This document shows positions 15,331 to 24,383 of a stretch of 41,260 bases of DNA, piece by piece. The first letter of the stretch is position 1; each line of letters opens with the position of its first letter. The notes beneath the pieces were generated by a model that was given only the letters and a program-made list of their open reading frames with translations, had not been told where the DNA came from and made no database searches. A program made the position numbers and the translations under genes. The stretch is from RGIG5299 sp045542315 (GTDB taxonomy: Bacteria > Bacillota > Clostridia > Oscillospirales > RGIG5299): positions 1 to 41,260 of the forward strand of contig JAZQKU010000025.1 of NCBI GenBank assembly GCA_045542315.1. Direction: 5' to 3'.

Positions 15331-16374
15331 ATGTTAAAAGTTGAAACAAGTACAGCCGGCTGGTCTCCCTGTGCCGACCGTTTCGTAACCGAGGGTTACA
15401 GAAAAGGCTACGGACCCATGGAGGCTCTTGACGAGCTTATGAAAATCAAAGGCCTTAACGGTATGCCTTTAGCATGGGGCTCTCTCTCTGCTAAAAATCC
15501 CGAAATGATCGACGGCGCTCACATCAACGGCGGTTACGTTCCCGAAAGCGCATGGGATTTCGCTTATCCCAGCGTTGATTGGCTTAAGAAATATCTTGGC
15601 GAACACGGTGTATCTATCGGTACCGTAGCTCCCGATACCTATTTAAGCCCCATCTGGAAAAATGGCTCCTTCACCAGCCGCGATCCCGCTATCCGTCGCC
15701 TCATGATAGAGAATATCAAAATGGGTATGGATTACGCTAAGGATATTCCCGGATCCGACGTTCTTCTCTGGATGGCACACGACGGCTTCGATTATCCCTT
15801 CGAGGATGATTACAAGCAGCGTTGGAAGTGGCTTCTCGAAGGCATCGAGGAGTGCTGCGATTACAATAAGGACGTAAAGCTCACCCTTGAATATAAGACC
15901 ATGGAGCCCAGAACCAGACAGTATATTGCAAACTACGGCAAGGCTCTCTTTATGTGCAAGGAAATCGGCGCAGAGAACCTCGGTATAGTTGTTGACGTCG
16001 GTCACGCACTCTTTGCAGGCGAGTCGCCCGCAGAAGCTATCGACGTAGTTAACTACTACGGCAAGCTTCACCACGTTCACATGAACGATAACTACAGAGG
16101 CTGGGACGATGACCTTTATCCCGGCGCTATCCACTTCTGGGAGAACCTCGAGGTATTCCACGTTCTTAATCAGATCGGTTACGACGGCTGGTACACCATC
16201 GACGTATTCCCCTACCGTGTTGACGGTCACAAGGTTATCCAGGAAGCGGTTGACAGACTTTATATGTTTGACCGTCTTGCAAAGATGCTTCCCGCAGCTG
16301 AAATCAAGAGAATGCAGGAAGAGAACGATACCATCGGTATCCAGACCCTCCTTCGCGAGACCGTTATTAAATAA
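15331..16374 (+). CDS. sugar isomerase/epimerase, xylose-isomerase-like TIM barrel
   Basis: The 347-residue protein fits the AP-endonuclease-2 / xylose-isomerase-like fold. The four metal ligands expected of sugar isomerases can be placed on successive strands: Glu in LTLEYKTMEPRTRQYI, Asp in GIVVDVGHALFAGES, His in HHVHMNDNYRGWDDDL, and Asp/Glu near WYTIDVFPYR. The pattern recalls L-rhamnose isomerases of the Pseudomonas type and related ketose epimerases, but the substrate cannot be fixed from sequence. Codon use is strongly biased to C- and T-ending codons, suggesting high expression. A GH106-like glycosidase follows after a hairpin, so the pair may release and process one deoxy-sugar. Confidence 0.82.
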   Translation: MLKVETSTAGWSPCADRFVTEGYRKGYGPMEALDELMKIKGLNGMPLAWGSLSAKNPEMIDGAHINGGYVPESAWDFAYPSVDWLKKYLGEHGVSIGTVAPDTYLSPIWKNGSFTSRDPAIRRLMIENIKMGMDYAKDIPGSDVLLWMAHDGFDYPFEDDYKQRWKWLLEGIEECCDYNKDVKLTLEYKTMEPRTRQYIANYGKALFMCKEIGAENLGIVVDVGHALFAGESPAEAIDVVNYYGKLHHVHMNDNYRGWDDDLYPGAIHFWENLEVFHVLNQIGYDGWYTIDVFPYRVDGHKVIQEAVDRLYMFDRLAKMLPAAEIKRMQEENDTIGIQTLLRETVIK

Positions 16375-16395
16375 TTGATTATTTAGTACCTTTTT

Positions 16396-16438
16396 GCCCG
16401 GAATGTAATATTGATTATATATTGCATTTCGGGCTTTT
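16396..16438 (+). terminator. intercistronic terminator or attenuator
   Basis: GCCCGGAATGTAATAT pairs with ATATTGCATTTCGGGC across 7 nt (16-bp stem with two G-T pairs) and ends in TTTT. It sits between the isomerase and the glycosidase genes. With no clear promoter after it, partial read-through would give less glycosidase than isomerase. Confidence 0.75.
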
Positions 16439-16461
16439 CTATAAAGAAAGGAATGAGTATT

Positions 16462-19400
16462 ATGGCAGAGTTCAAAAATTATATTGATCTTTTCAAAAAG
16501 CCCGGCGATGAATTCCGTCCCGTTTCAATGTGGTTCTGGAACGACGAGATGAGAAAAGACGAGATCACCTTCCAGCTTGAGGAATTCAAGAAGCAGGGTA
16601 TGTACGAGGTATTCGTAAACGCCGTTTGGGGCATTGAGGTCGAATATCTTTCCGACGAGTATTTCGAATACGTAAAATACTGCGTTGACGAGTGCAAGCG
16701 CCTTGGCATGAAGTATTGGATATACGACGAATTCAACTGGCCCTCCGGCAATGCGGGCGGCAAGCTTCTTTCGAAATATCCCGAGGCAGTCGGCAAGCTC
16801 CTCAAATGCGAGTCCTTCTACGTATGGGCAGGTAACTGCGCAGATACCATAAGCACCGGCAAGCTCGTTGCGGCACAGATCCTTATCGTCGGCCCCGATA
16901 ACGCCTTTGAGGTTATCGACATTATGGATAAGGTAGAGGTTCAGATCACCGATACCGGCGATACCAAGGTCCATTACAGAAATATGGATTACAACAGCCT
17001 CATTCGCGTTCAGTATTTCTTCTCTATGCCCGACCCGCATATCCTCACCACCTCGGTATGGTACAAATATGCAAACTATGAGGCAGGCTATATCGACACC
17101 TTCAATAAGGACGCCGTTGATAAATTCCTCGAGCTTACTCACGAGCGTTATAAGGAATACGTAGGCGACGAGTTCGGCAAGACCGTTATGGGTGTATTTA
17201 CCGACGAGATCTGTCTTGCTTCTCCCTTCTCGATAGGTGAGAACAGAATTCCGTGGAGTGAGCATTTCGCAGAGAAGTTCAAGGCTTTAAACGGCTACGA
17301 TCTTATTCCTCACCTCTACAGCCTCTTTAACGGCGCTCTCACCAAAGAGGACAGAAAGATAAGAAACGACTACTTCAACACCGCAAAGACCCTCTATCTT
17401 GAAAACTTCGTTAAGCCGATGTACGACTGGTGCGATAAGAATAATCTTCTCTTCACCGGCCACTTCGACGGCGAGGAGTCATTGAACTGGCACCTTATGC
17501 AGTCGGCTGACCTTATCTCCTCCTTTGAGTATATGCACGTTCCCGGCATTGACGCTATCGTTCCCTCTCACAAGATCGACGATAAGAACTTCAACGTTGC
17601 CGGTAAGATACTCAACTCCGTTGCAAAATACTATAACAGAGACCGCACCCTTTGCGAGACCTATACCGGCTCGGGCTGGGACGTCCGTTTCGATCTCATG
17701 AAGAAGATCGCGAACAGACTTCTTACCCTCGGCGTAAATATGACTCATTATATGGGCGCATATTATTCGTGGGACGGCAATATGAAGATCGGCCCCACCT
17801 CTTATCCGCCTTCACACGGCTATAACAACCCGATGTGGCAACACTACGGCAAGCTCGGCGATTATTTCGCAAGAATTCAGTCGCTTTCGGGAAAGACTAA
17901 GGGCGGCTCCAAGGTTCTCTTTATGACTCCCTTGGTTCAGGCAAAGCAGGACCTCGACCTCTCCAAGAACGTATTTGAATACCTCAAGGACGATTTCTGC
18001 ATCCGTTACCTCGACGAGATAATGGAATCCACCGTAACCGCTTCGATGAAGCTCGGCGTTGACCTCGACCTCATTTCCGAGGACGGAGCACCCGACATCA
18101 CCGCAAATAACGGAGTTATGACCTATCGCGGCCACGAATATGAATATATCATCTTCCCCGCAATGACTTATATCGACAAAAACACCGCAGAGCTCATCGC
18201 ACGTCTTGCAGATGCAAACGTTAAGATGATATTTGTAAACAACCTTCCCGCAGAGGTGGTTGACAGCGACATTCCCGCTATTGACCGCGACTACGGCGAG
18301 ACTTCTCTTATCTTCGAAAACGAGGGCGCAAGCTTCGCAGCATTCAAGAAAAAGAACTGCTATCTCCTTACCGTCAAGAAGCGCCCCTTGGAGCTTGCAG
18401 ACTTCAGAGAGGCTCTCGCGAAGGCATTCAAGCCTGCCGATATCGCTCTTTCGATGAACTCTACCGGCAACGTTTATATCGGTCACCGTGAAAACGAGGA
18501 TATCGACCTCTACTTCATCTCCAACGACGATAACTTCGATAACGAGATAAGAATTCCCAAGAAGCTCAGAAGCCTTGAGATCTTAAGCCCCGATACCGGC
18601 GACCTCAAGACCGTTTACGTTGAGGGTGACGAGATAAAGATTCCTCTCGCAGCTTACGAGATGGTCGTTGTCGTAAAGTCCAAGAAGGAGAAATTTGCTG
18701 TTAAAGCAAACTTTGCAAAGCCCGAGGCTGTTGCAAGCGTTCTTACGCTTTCCGACTTCACCTTTATTCCCGAAAAGGAAAATGCGATCCGTCCCACCTG
18801 GCTCTACAAGCACAACGATAAATACTATCCCGTGCTCTTCTACTATTTCCCCGATTACGTTGCAAAGACCAAGAATATGGACTACGAGGTAAAATGGGAA
18901 TTTGAGATCGCTTCTATGCCCGAAACTCTCTTCTTGAACGGCGAAACCAGAGACGTTACCGAGATTCTTATAAACGGCAAGAAGTTTGACGTTGAGAGAA
19001 ATATCAGAATCTGGGGTGTAAGAAACTTCCGCAAGGAAGCAACCGCTTTCTTCAACGAAGGCAAAAACACCGTTATCGTCAAGGGCAGAACCCCCGATTG
19101 GGTCGGTATCCACGCGCTTCCCTTCGTATTCGTAACGGGTGACTTCCTCGTTTCGGAAAACGACGTTATAACCGCAATGACCGATCGCTCGGTCAAGCTT
19201 GGAAACCTTGACACTCAGGGCTATAAGTACTTCACCGGAAACGGCAGCTACAAGACCACCTTCCTTGCAAAGAAGGGCAAGAAGACCGTTATCGAGCTTA
19301 AGACCAGAGAGGTCGTAGGCGTTAAGGTAAACGGCGAGCTTGTAAAGGAAGTTATGTGGCAGCCCAGAACCGCAGATATCACCAAGTTCATTAAGAACGG

Positions 19401-19503
19401 CGCAAACGAGCTTGAGCTCGTAATGACCGCCACCTATGCAAACCTTCTTGCAGAAGCTCCCGCAGGAAACAGCATAGACGAGGTTAAGATAATAACCTAC
19501 TGA
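16462..19503 (+). CDS. large GH106-like glycoside hydrolase
   Basis: The 1013-residue protein resembles GH106 alpha-L-rhamnosidases and related uncharacterised hydrolases. The start PVSMWFWNDEMRKDEIT (about 20-36), the motif YDEFNWPSG (88-96) and a long TIM-barrel core are typical. Candidate catalytic acids are Glu249 in GVFTDEI and Glu399 in LCETYTGSGWD (inferred). A beta-rich region follows, and the tail (about 850-1013) looks like a galactose-binding jelly roll. There is no signal peptide, so it is probably cytoplasmic. ATG 16462 is used because AAAGAAAGGA lies upstream at proper spacing; in-frame starts at 16411 or 16453 lack this. It lies downstream of a rhamnose-isomerase-like gene. Confidence 0.78.
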   Translation: MAEFKNYIDLFKKPGDEFRPVSMWFWNDEMRKDEITFQLEEFKKQGMYEVFVNAVWGIEVEYLSDEYFEYVKYCVDECKRLGMKYWIYDEFNWPSGNAGGKLLSKYPEAVGKLLKCESFYVWAGNCADTISTGKLVAAQILIVGPDNAFEVIDIMDKVEVQITDTGDTKVHYRNMDYNSLIRVQYFFSMPDPHILTTSVWYKYANYEAGYIDTFNKDAVDKFLELTHERYKEYVGDEFGKTVMGVFTDEICLASPFSIGENRIPWSEHFAEKFKALNGYDLIPHLYSLFNGALTKEDRKIRNDYFNTAKTLYLENFVKPMYDWCDKNNLLFTGHFDGEESLNWHLMQSADLISSFEYMHVPGIDAIVPSHKIDDKNFNVAGKILNSVAKYYNRDRTLCETYTGSGWDVRFDLMKKIANRLLTLGVNMTHYMGAYYSWDGNMKIGPTSYPPSHGYNNPMWQHYGKLGDYFARIQSLSGKTKGGSKVLFMTPLVQAKQDLDLSKNVFEYLKDDFCIRYLDEIMESTVTASMKLGVDLDLISEDGAPDITANNGVMTYRGHEYEYIIFPAMTYIDKNTAELIARLADANVKMIFVNNLPAEVVDSDIPAIDRDYGETSLIFENEGASFAAFKKKNCYLLTVKKRPLELADFREALAKAFKPADIALSMNSTGNVYIGHRENEDIDLYFISNDDNFDNEIRIPKKLRSLEILSPDTGDLKTVYVEGDEIKIPLAAYEMVVVVKSKKEKFAVKANFAKPEAVASVLTLSDFTFIPEKENAIRPTWLYKHNDKYYPVLFYYFPDYVAKTKNMDYEVKWEFEIASMPETLFLNGETRDVTEILINGKKFDVERNIRIWGVRNFRKEATAFFNEGKNTVIVKGRTPDWVGIHALPFVFVTGDFLVSENDVITAMTDRSVKLGNLDTQGYKYFTGNGSYKTTFLAKKGKKTVIELKTREVVGVKVNGELVKEVMWQPRTADITKFIKNGANELELVMTATYANLLAEAPAGNSIDEVKIITY

Positions 19504-19510
19504 ATTTAAT

Positions 19511-19543
19511 AAAAAATCTCCGACGTTTGTCGGAGATTTTTTT
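19511..19543 (+). terminator. terminator of the glycosidase gene
   Basis: AAAAAATCTCCGAC pairs with GTCGGAGATTTTTT around a short GTTT loop. Downstream, TATAAT at 19587-19592 may be the -10 box for cinA, but no good -35 box is visible. Confidence 0.9.
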
Positions 19544-19624
19544 ATTTTTCTGTAAAAAAGTACTGTTCTTATATAATAATATATGTTATAATATAAGTTA
19601 GGATAATATCGGGAGTGAGATAAA

Positions 19625-20920
19625 ATGATTTCGGAGATAATTTGCGTCGGCACCGAGCTTCTTACGGGCGACACGGTAAACACGAATGCATCGTATATTG
19701 CAAAGCGCCTTATGGGGCTTTCGTCGGGCTCGCTTTGGCAAAGCGTGGTGGGTGATAACCCCGCGCGTCTTTCCGAGAGCTTTCTCACTGCCCTTAAAAG
19801 AAGCGAGATAATCGTAGTAACGGGAGGACTCGGTCCCACCGAGGACGACCTTACGAAGGAAACCGCCGCAAAGCTTTTGGTGCTCCCTCTTTATGAGGAC
19901 ACAAAAACGTTAAACGACATTTCCTCATATTTCGCCTCAAAAAACCGTGAAATGCCCGAAATGAATAAAAAGCAAGCGCTTATTCCCAAGGGTGCGGTGA
20001 TTTTGGAAAATGAAATAGGCACCGCTCCCGGCATACTTTTCGATTTTGAGCTTTTAAAGAGTCAGGGCAAATTTTACTCACAGTATAAGGCGAAATATTT
20101 AATACTTCTCCCCGGACCTCCCCGCGAAATGAAGAAGATGTGGGAAACGGCGGCGGAGCCGTATTTAAAGGAAAAAATAACCGATAATGCCCTCGTCTCT
20201 CATTATATGACTGTTTTCGGGATAGGCGAGAGCGCGGCGGCAGAGCGGCTTGGCGATATTGTTTCGGGAAATAATCCCACCGTTTCGCCTTATGCGAAAA
20301 ACGGAAGCGTTACCTTCAGAATAACCGCAAGCGGAAAAACGGTAAAGGAAGCGGAGGAGCTTGCTGCTCCGATAATCGAAAAAATGAAGGAGCTCCTTGA
20401 CGGATATATTGTGGGAACAGACGTTCCCTCAATGGCGGACGTTGCGGTAAGCGAGCTTATTTCGGCGAAAAAAACGGTCACCTTTGCCGAAAGCTGCACG
20501 GGCGGACTTATATCCAAAAAGATAACCGACGTTTCCGGCGCCAGCGAGGTATTCAATATGGGTGCCGTAACCTATTCAAATGAAATAAAATCGCTTTTGC
20601 TTTCGGTAAAGCCCGAAACGTTAAAGGCGCACGGCGCCGTTTCAAAGGAAACCGCTCTTGAAATGTGCAAGGGCGCGGCGGAGCTTTCGGGAGCCGATAT
20701 CGGTGTTTCGGTAACGGGCATTGCAGGCCCCGGGGGCGGCAGTGAGGAAAAACCCGTGGGCACGGTGTGGATAGGCGTTTACAGTAAAAAAAGCGGCTAC
20801 CACAAGGCAGAAAGGCACCTTTTCGGGCACGGAAGAGCGAATGAGCGCGACTATATAAGAGAGCTCACGGCGGAAACCGCGCTGTGGAAGGTAATCACGA
20901 GATTAAGAGAAGAAAAATAA
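19625..20920 (+). CDS. cinA: CinA family nicotinamide-nucleotide amidase
   Basis: The 431-residue protein has the two standard CinA domains. The N-terminal MoaB/MogA-like part (1-170) shows ICVGTELLTGDTVNTNASYI and VVTGGLGPTEDDLTKE. The C-terminal PncC-like amidohydrolase (about 265-425) shows TFAESCTGGLISKKITDVSGAS and VTGIAGPGGGSEEKPVGTVW, with Ser in the AESCTGG motif as expected active-site residue. CinA recycles pyridine nucleotides by deamidating NMN and is linked to competence in some bacteria. GGGAGTGAG precedes the ATG. It is the first gene of a compact four-gene unit (gaps 13, 12 and 15 bp). Confidence 0.95.
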   Translation: MISEIICVGTELLTGDTVNTNASYIAKRLMGLSSGSLWQSVVGDNPARLSESFLTALKRSEIIVVTGGLGPTEDDLTKETAAKLLVLPLYEDTKTLNDISSYFASKNREMPEMNKKQALIPKGAVILENEIGTAPGILFDFELLKSQGKFYSQYKAKYLILLPGPPREMKKMWETAAEPYLKEKITDNALVSHYMTVFGIGESAAAERLGDIVSGNNPTVSPYAKNGSVTFRITASGKTVKEAEELAAPIIEKMKELLDGYIVGTDVPSMADVAVSELISAKKTVTFAESCTGGLISKKITDVSGASEVFNMGAVTYSNEIKSLLLSVKPETLKAHGAVSKETALEMCKGAAELSGADIGVSVTGIAGPGGGSEEKPVGTVWIGVYSKKSGYHKAERHLFGHGRANERDYIRELTAETALWKVITRLREEK

Positions 20921-20933
20921 CGGGACTGATTTT

Positions 20934-23306
20934 ATGACAGAGCTTGAATCCACCTTTCTGGTGCTTCGCAAGCGACTTTTGGAAAATGAATATTTAAGGC
21001 TTAACGATATGCAGCGCGAGGCAGTCTTTGCCTCCGAGGGACCACTCCTTATCCTTGCGGGTGCGGGAAGCGGAAAGACCACCGTTATCGTAAATAAAAT
21101 AGCCTATTTGCTCAAATACGGAAACAGCTATGAGAGCGACCTTATTCCAAACAATATAACCGAAGACGATATAAATGAAATGGCGCTTGCTCTCACCACG
21201 GGAATGACCGAGCGGGCAAGAGAGCTTATAACCACCCTGCCGATAAGCGGAGAAAACATTTTGGCAATAACCTTTACCAACAAGGCGGCGGGGGAATTAA
21301 AGGAGAGGATCTCGGCGGCGTCTCCCACGGCAGGAGAGGTAAATGCAAGGACCTTCCACTCATTTTGCGCGCAAATCCTTCGCATTGAAATTGAAAAGCT
21401 CGGCTATGCAAGAAGCTTTACCATCTACGATACCGACGATTGCCGCGCGGTTATAAAAAACATACTTAAAGAAGAAAATTTGAACGACAGGGATATAAAC
21501 CCGAAGCTTGTTTCCGCGATAATCTCAAAGGCGAAAAACGAGAATATAACGGTAAAGGAATACCTCGGAAATCAGGGTGGCAACGAAATGATAATAACGG
21601 TTGCCGCAAGATATGAGGAGGAGCTGAAAAAGGCAAACGCCCTTGATTTTGACGATCTGCTTCTCAAAACGGTGGAGCTTTTTGGGAGCTTTCCCGAGGT
21701 CGCAAAAAAATACAGAAAACGCTACAAATATCTCCTCGTTGACGAGTATCAGGACACAAATGCCCTTCAATACGAGCTTTTATCTTACCTTTGCCCCAAG
21801 GACGGAAATATTACCGTCGTAGGTGACGACGATCAGTCCATCTACCGCTTCAGAGGAGCCACCATTGAAAATATTTTAAGCTTTGAAAGCCGATACAGCT
21901 CTGCAAGAGTAATCAGGCTCGAGCAAAACTACCGCTCCACAAAAACTATTCTCGATGCGGCAAACGCCGTTATAAAAAACAACCGCGGAAGAAAAGGAAA
22001 AACTCTTTGGACGGGCGGCGAAAAGGGCGAGAAGATCACCTATTACAATACGGTTGACGGCATCGCCGAGGCAAAATTCATTGCCAAGACGATTGAGGAC
22101 GGCAAGCGGAAATATTCCGATTACGCCGTGCTTTACCGCACCAACGCTCAAAACAGAAATATATCCGAGACCCTTACGAGATACGGAATACCGAACCGCG
22201 TAATAGGCGGTGTGAGATTCTATGACCGCAAGGAGATAAAGGACGTTATGTCCTATCTTGCGGTGGTTGCAAATCCTGCCGATAATTTGCGCTTGAAAAG
22301 AATAATCAACGAGCCCTCCCGAAAGATAGGAGCCACTTCTCTTCAGAGAATCGACGAGATAGCGACAAGCTACGGAAAAAGCTATTTTGACGTGCTTGAA
22401 AGAGCAGGGGAGTTTCCCGAGCTTTCAAGAGCGATAAACGGCATAAACGATTTCGTTTCGCTTATAAACCGCTTAAGAGAGATAAAAAGCGCATTCACGT
22501 TAACTGAACTGTTCGACGAGGTGCTCGAGCGCTCCGGCTATGAGGAGATGCTTGTGAGAGAGGCAAACGAGGAGGCGCGCGAGCGGCTTAACAATATCTA
22601 TGAGTTCAAGTCGGCAATCGCCGCCTACGAAAAGGAAAACGCCGAAAACGAGCCCACTCTTGAGGGCTTTTTAGAGGAGATAAGCCTCGTTGCCGATATT
22701 GATAACCTTGACCCCGACGCCGACGCGGTAACTTTAATGACGCTTCACAGCGCAAAGGGTCTTGAATTCCCAACCGTCTTTCTTGCAGGCGTTGAGGAGG
22801 GAATTTTTCCCTCGATAGCCTCGCTGGGAGAGGACGGAGGCCTTGAGGAGGAACGCCGCCTTGCCTACGTTGGAATAACGAGAGCGAAAAAGAAGCTCTA
22901 TATCACCGCGGCAAAGGAACGAACTCTTTACGGCTACAGCCAGAACAATCCGCCCTCCCGCTTTATAGATGAGATACCCGAGGAGCTTCTTGATATCAAG
23001 GAGGACTTTACCGACCTTTCACGATTCAAGCGGATTTCAAATGATTTTGAAATTAGAAGCTATAGGTCGGATAGCTATAAGGAGCCCGTGAAGCCGAAAT
23101 ACAGCTTCGACCTTTCCTCCGAAAAGCCCAAGGCGGCAATAAAGAAGGAAAGCTTCACGGCAGGAGATAAGGTTTCTCACCCCACCTTCGGAGAGGGAAG
23201 GGTAATTTCCGCGTCACCCATGGGTAACGATACCCTTTTGGAAATAGAATTTACAGAAGGCGTTAAAAAGCTTATGGCAAACTACGCCCGAATGAAAAAA
23301 CTGTAA
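20934..23306 (+). CDS. pcrA: UvrD/PcrA-type ATP-dependent DNA helicase
   Basis: The 790-residue superfamily 1A helicase has LNDMQREAV (Q motif), GAGSGKTT (motif I), AITFTNKAAGELKER (Ia), LLVDEYQDTN (II), VVGDDDQSIYRFRGA (III), RLEQNYRST (IV), VTLMTLHSAKGLEFPTVF (V) and RRLAYVGITRAKKKLYI (VI). A Tudor-like C-terminal domain (AGDKVSHPTFGEGRVI) would contact RNA polymerase. About 45 extra residues (YGNSYESDLIPNN through TTLPISGE) are inserted between motifs I and Ia, where standard PcrA has only a short loop. It unwinds DNA in repair and plasmid replication. It is second in the cinA operon. Confidence 0.95.
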   Translation: MTELESTFLVLRKRLLENEYLRLNDMQREAVFASEGPLLILAGAGSGKTTVIVNKIAYLLKYGNSYESDLIPNNITEDDINEMALALTTGMTERARELITTLPISGENILAITFTNKAAGELKERISAASPTAGEVNARTFHSFCAQILRIEIEKLGYARSFTIYDTDDCRAVIKNILKEENLNDRDINPKLVSAIISKAKNENITVKEYLGNQGGNEMIITVAARYEEELKKANALDFDDLLLKTVELFGSFPEVAKKYRKRYKYLLVDEYQDTNALQYELLSYLCPKDGNITVVGDDDQSIYRFRGATIENILSFESRYSSARVIRLEQNYRSTKTILDAANAVIKNNRGRKGKTLWTGGEKGEKITYYNTVDGIAEAKFIAKTIEDGKRKYSDYAVLYRTNAQNRNISETLTRYGIPNRVIGGVRFYDRKEIKDVMSYLAVVANPADNLRLKRIINEPSRKIGATSLQRIDEIATSYGKSYFDVLERAGEFPELSRAINGINDFVSLINRLREIKSAFTLTELFDEVLERSGYEEMLVREANEEARERLNNIYEFKSAIAAYEKENAENEPTLEGFLEEISLVADIDNLDPDADAVTLMTLHSAKGLEFPTVFLAGVEEGIFPSIASLGEDGGLEEERRLAYVGITRAKKKLYITAAKERTLYGYSQNNPPSRFIDEIPEELLDIKEDFTDLSRFKRISNDFEIRSYRSDSYKEPVKPKYSFDLSSEKPKAAIKKESFTAGDKVSHPTFGEGRVISASPMGNDTLLEIEFTEGVKKLMANYARMKKL

Positions 23307-23318
23307 GGAAGTGCTTTT

Positions 23319-24368
23319 ATGAAAAGGATCACCGTTGCAATACTTTTCGGAGGAGCCTCAAGCGAATACACCGTTTCGCTTTCCTCCGCAACCTCTGTTA
23401 TAAATAATATAGACAGAGAAAAATACGAGGTAGTGCTTATAGGCATAACCAAGGAGGGCGTGTGGTATAAGTATGACGGCCCCGTTTCGGAAATTAAGCC
23501 CGATAACTGGCAAAAGCCCGAATACTGCACCCGTGCCGTTATATCCCCCTCGCGTGATGACGGCGGAATAATCGAGCTCACAGATCCCGTTAAGCTTACG
23601 AAAATCGACGTTGCATTCCCCGTATTTCACGGTAAAAACGGAGAGGACGGCACCATTCAGGGACTTTTCGAGCTTGCCGGAATAAAATACGTGGGCTGCG
23701 GCGTGCTCGCTTCCTCCGTTGGAATGGATAAGGATTTTGCACACAAGATAGTTATGGAAGCAGGCCTTGACGTTCCGAAATTTATGACCTTTTTAGAGGG
23801 AGAAGAGCTTGACGAAATGGTTTCAAAAGCCAAAACGCTCGGATTTCCCATCTACGTCAAGCCCGTAAATGCAGGCTCGTCGATAGGTATTACTAAGGCG
23901 AAAAACGAAGAAGAGCTTAAAAACGGCATAATCGAGGCGTTCAAGCATGACCGCAAGGTAACGGTTGAGGAAAATATCGACGGCTTCGAGGTCGGCTGCG
24001 CAGTTATGGGAAACAACATTCGCGACCGCTTTATAGGCGAGGTCGATGAAATTGAAATAGAGGGCGGCTTCTTTGATTTCGGCGAGAAATACAGCCTCTT
24101 CAAATCAAAGATACATATGCCCGCAAGAATATCTCCCGAAATGAATGCACGTGTTAAGAAAACGGCGCTTAAGCTTTATGAGATCCTCGACTGTCAGGGC
24201 CTTGCCCGCGTGGATATGTTCATAAGCGGCGACAGAATCGTTTTCAACGAAATAAATTCGATTCCCGGATTTACCGATAAGAGCCGTTATCCCAATATGA
24301 TGAAGGGCGCGGGAGTGAGCTACAAGGAGCTTATCGACCGCCTTATAGCGTATGCCTTATCAAAATGA
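23319..24368 (+). CDS. VanG/VanC-like D-alanine-D-X ligase
   Basis: The 349-residue ATP-grasp ligase joins D-Ala to a second D-residue for peptidoglycan. ILFGGASSEYTVSL opens the fold, FPVFHGKNGEDGTIQGLFEL is the N-terminal signature, and ARVDMF and FNEINSIPGFT hold the metal and substrate residues. Two features match VanG/VanC ligases more than Ddl: the omega-loop FFDFGEKYSLFKSKIHMPAR, and Arg in TDKSRYPNMM where DdlB has Leu and DdlA has Met. The overall match to remembered VanG is close along the full length, which suggests D-Ala-D-Ser, not D-Ala-D-Ala, as product. It is followed by a VanT-like racemase; an ordinary Ddl is encoded at 26298-27278. Confidence 0.85.
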   Translation: MKRITVAILFGGASSEYTVSLSSATSVINNIDREKYEVVLIGITKEGVWYKYDGPVSEIKPDNWQKPEYCTRAVISPSRDDGGIIELTDPVKLTKIDVAFPVFHGKNGEDGTIQGLFELAGIKYVGCGVLASSVGMDKDFAHKIVMEAGLDVPKFMTFLEGEELDEMVSKAKTLGFPIYVKPVNAGSSIGITKAKNEEELKNGIIEAFKHDRKVTVEENIDGFEVGCAVMGNNIRDRFIGEVDEIEIEGGFFDFGEKYSLFKSKIHMPARISPEMNARVKKTALKLYEILDCQGLARVDMFISGDRIVFNEINSIPGFTDKSRYPNMMKGAGVSYKELIDRLIAYALSK

Positions 24369-24383
24369 TAAAGGGTGAAAAAA

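Noticed and set aside
18583..19839. Minus-strand frame of more than 400 codons opposite the GH106-like gene
   Set aside because: It runs through the terminator and the cinA start, has no domain and mirrors a biased codon pattern on the other strand.
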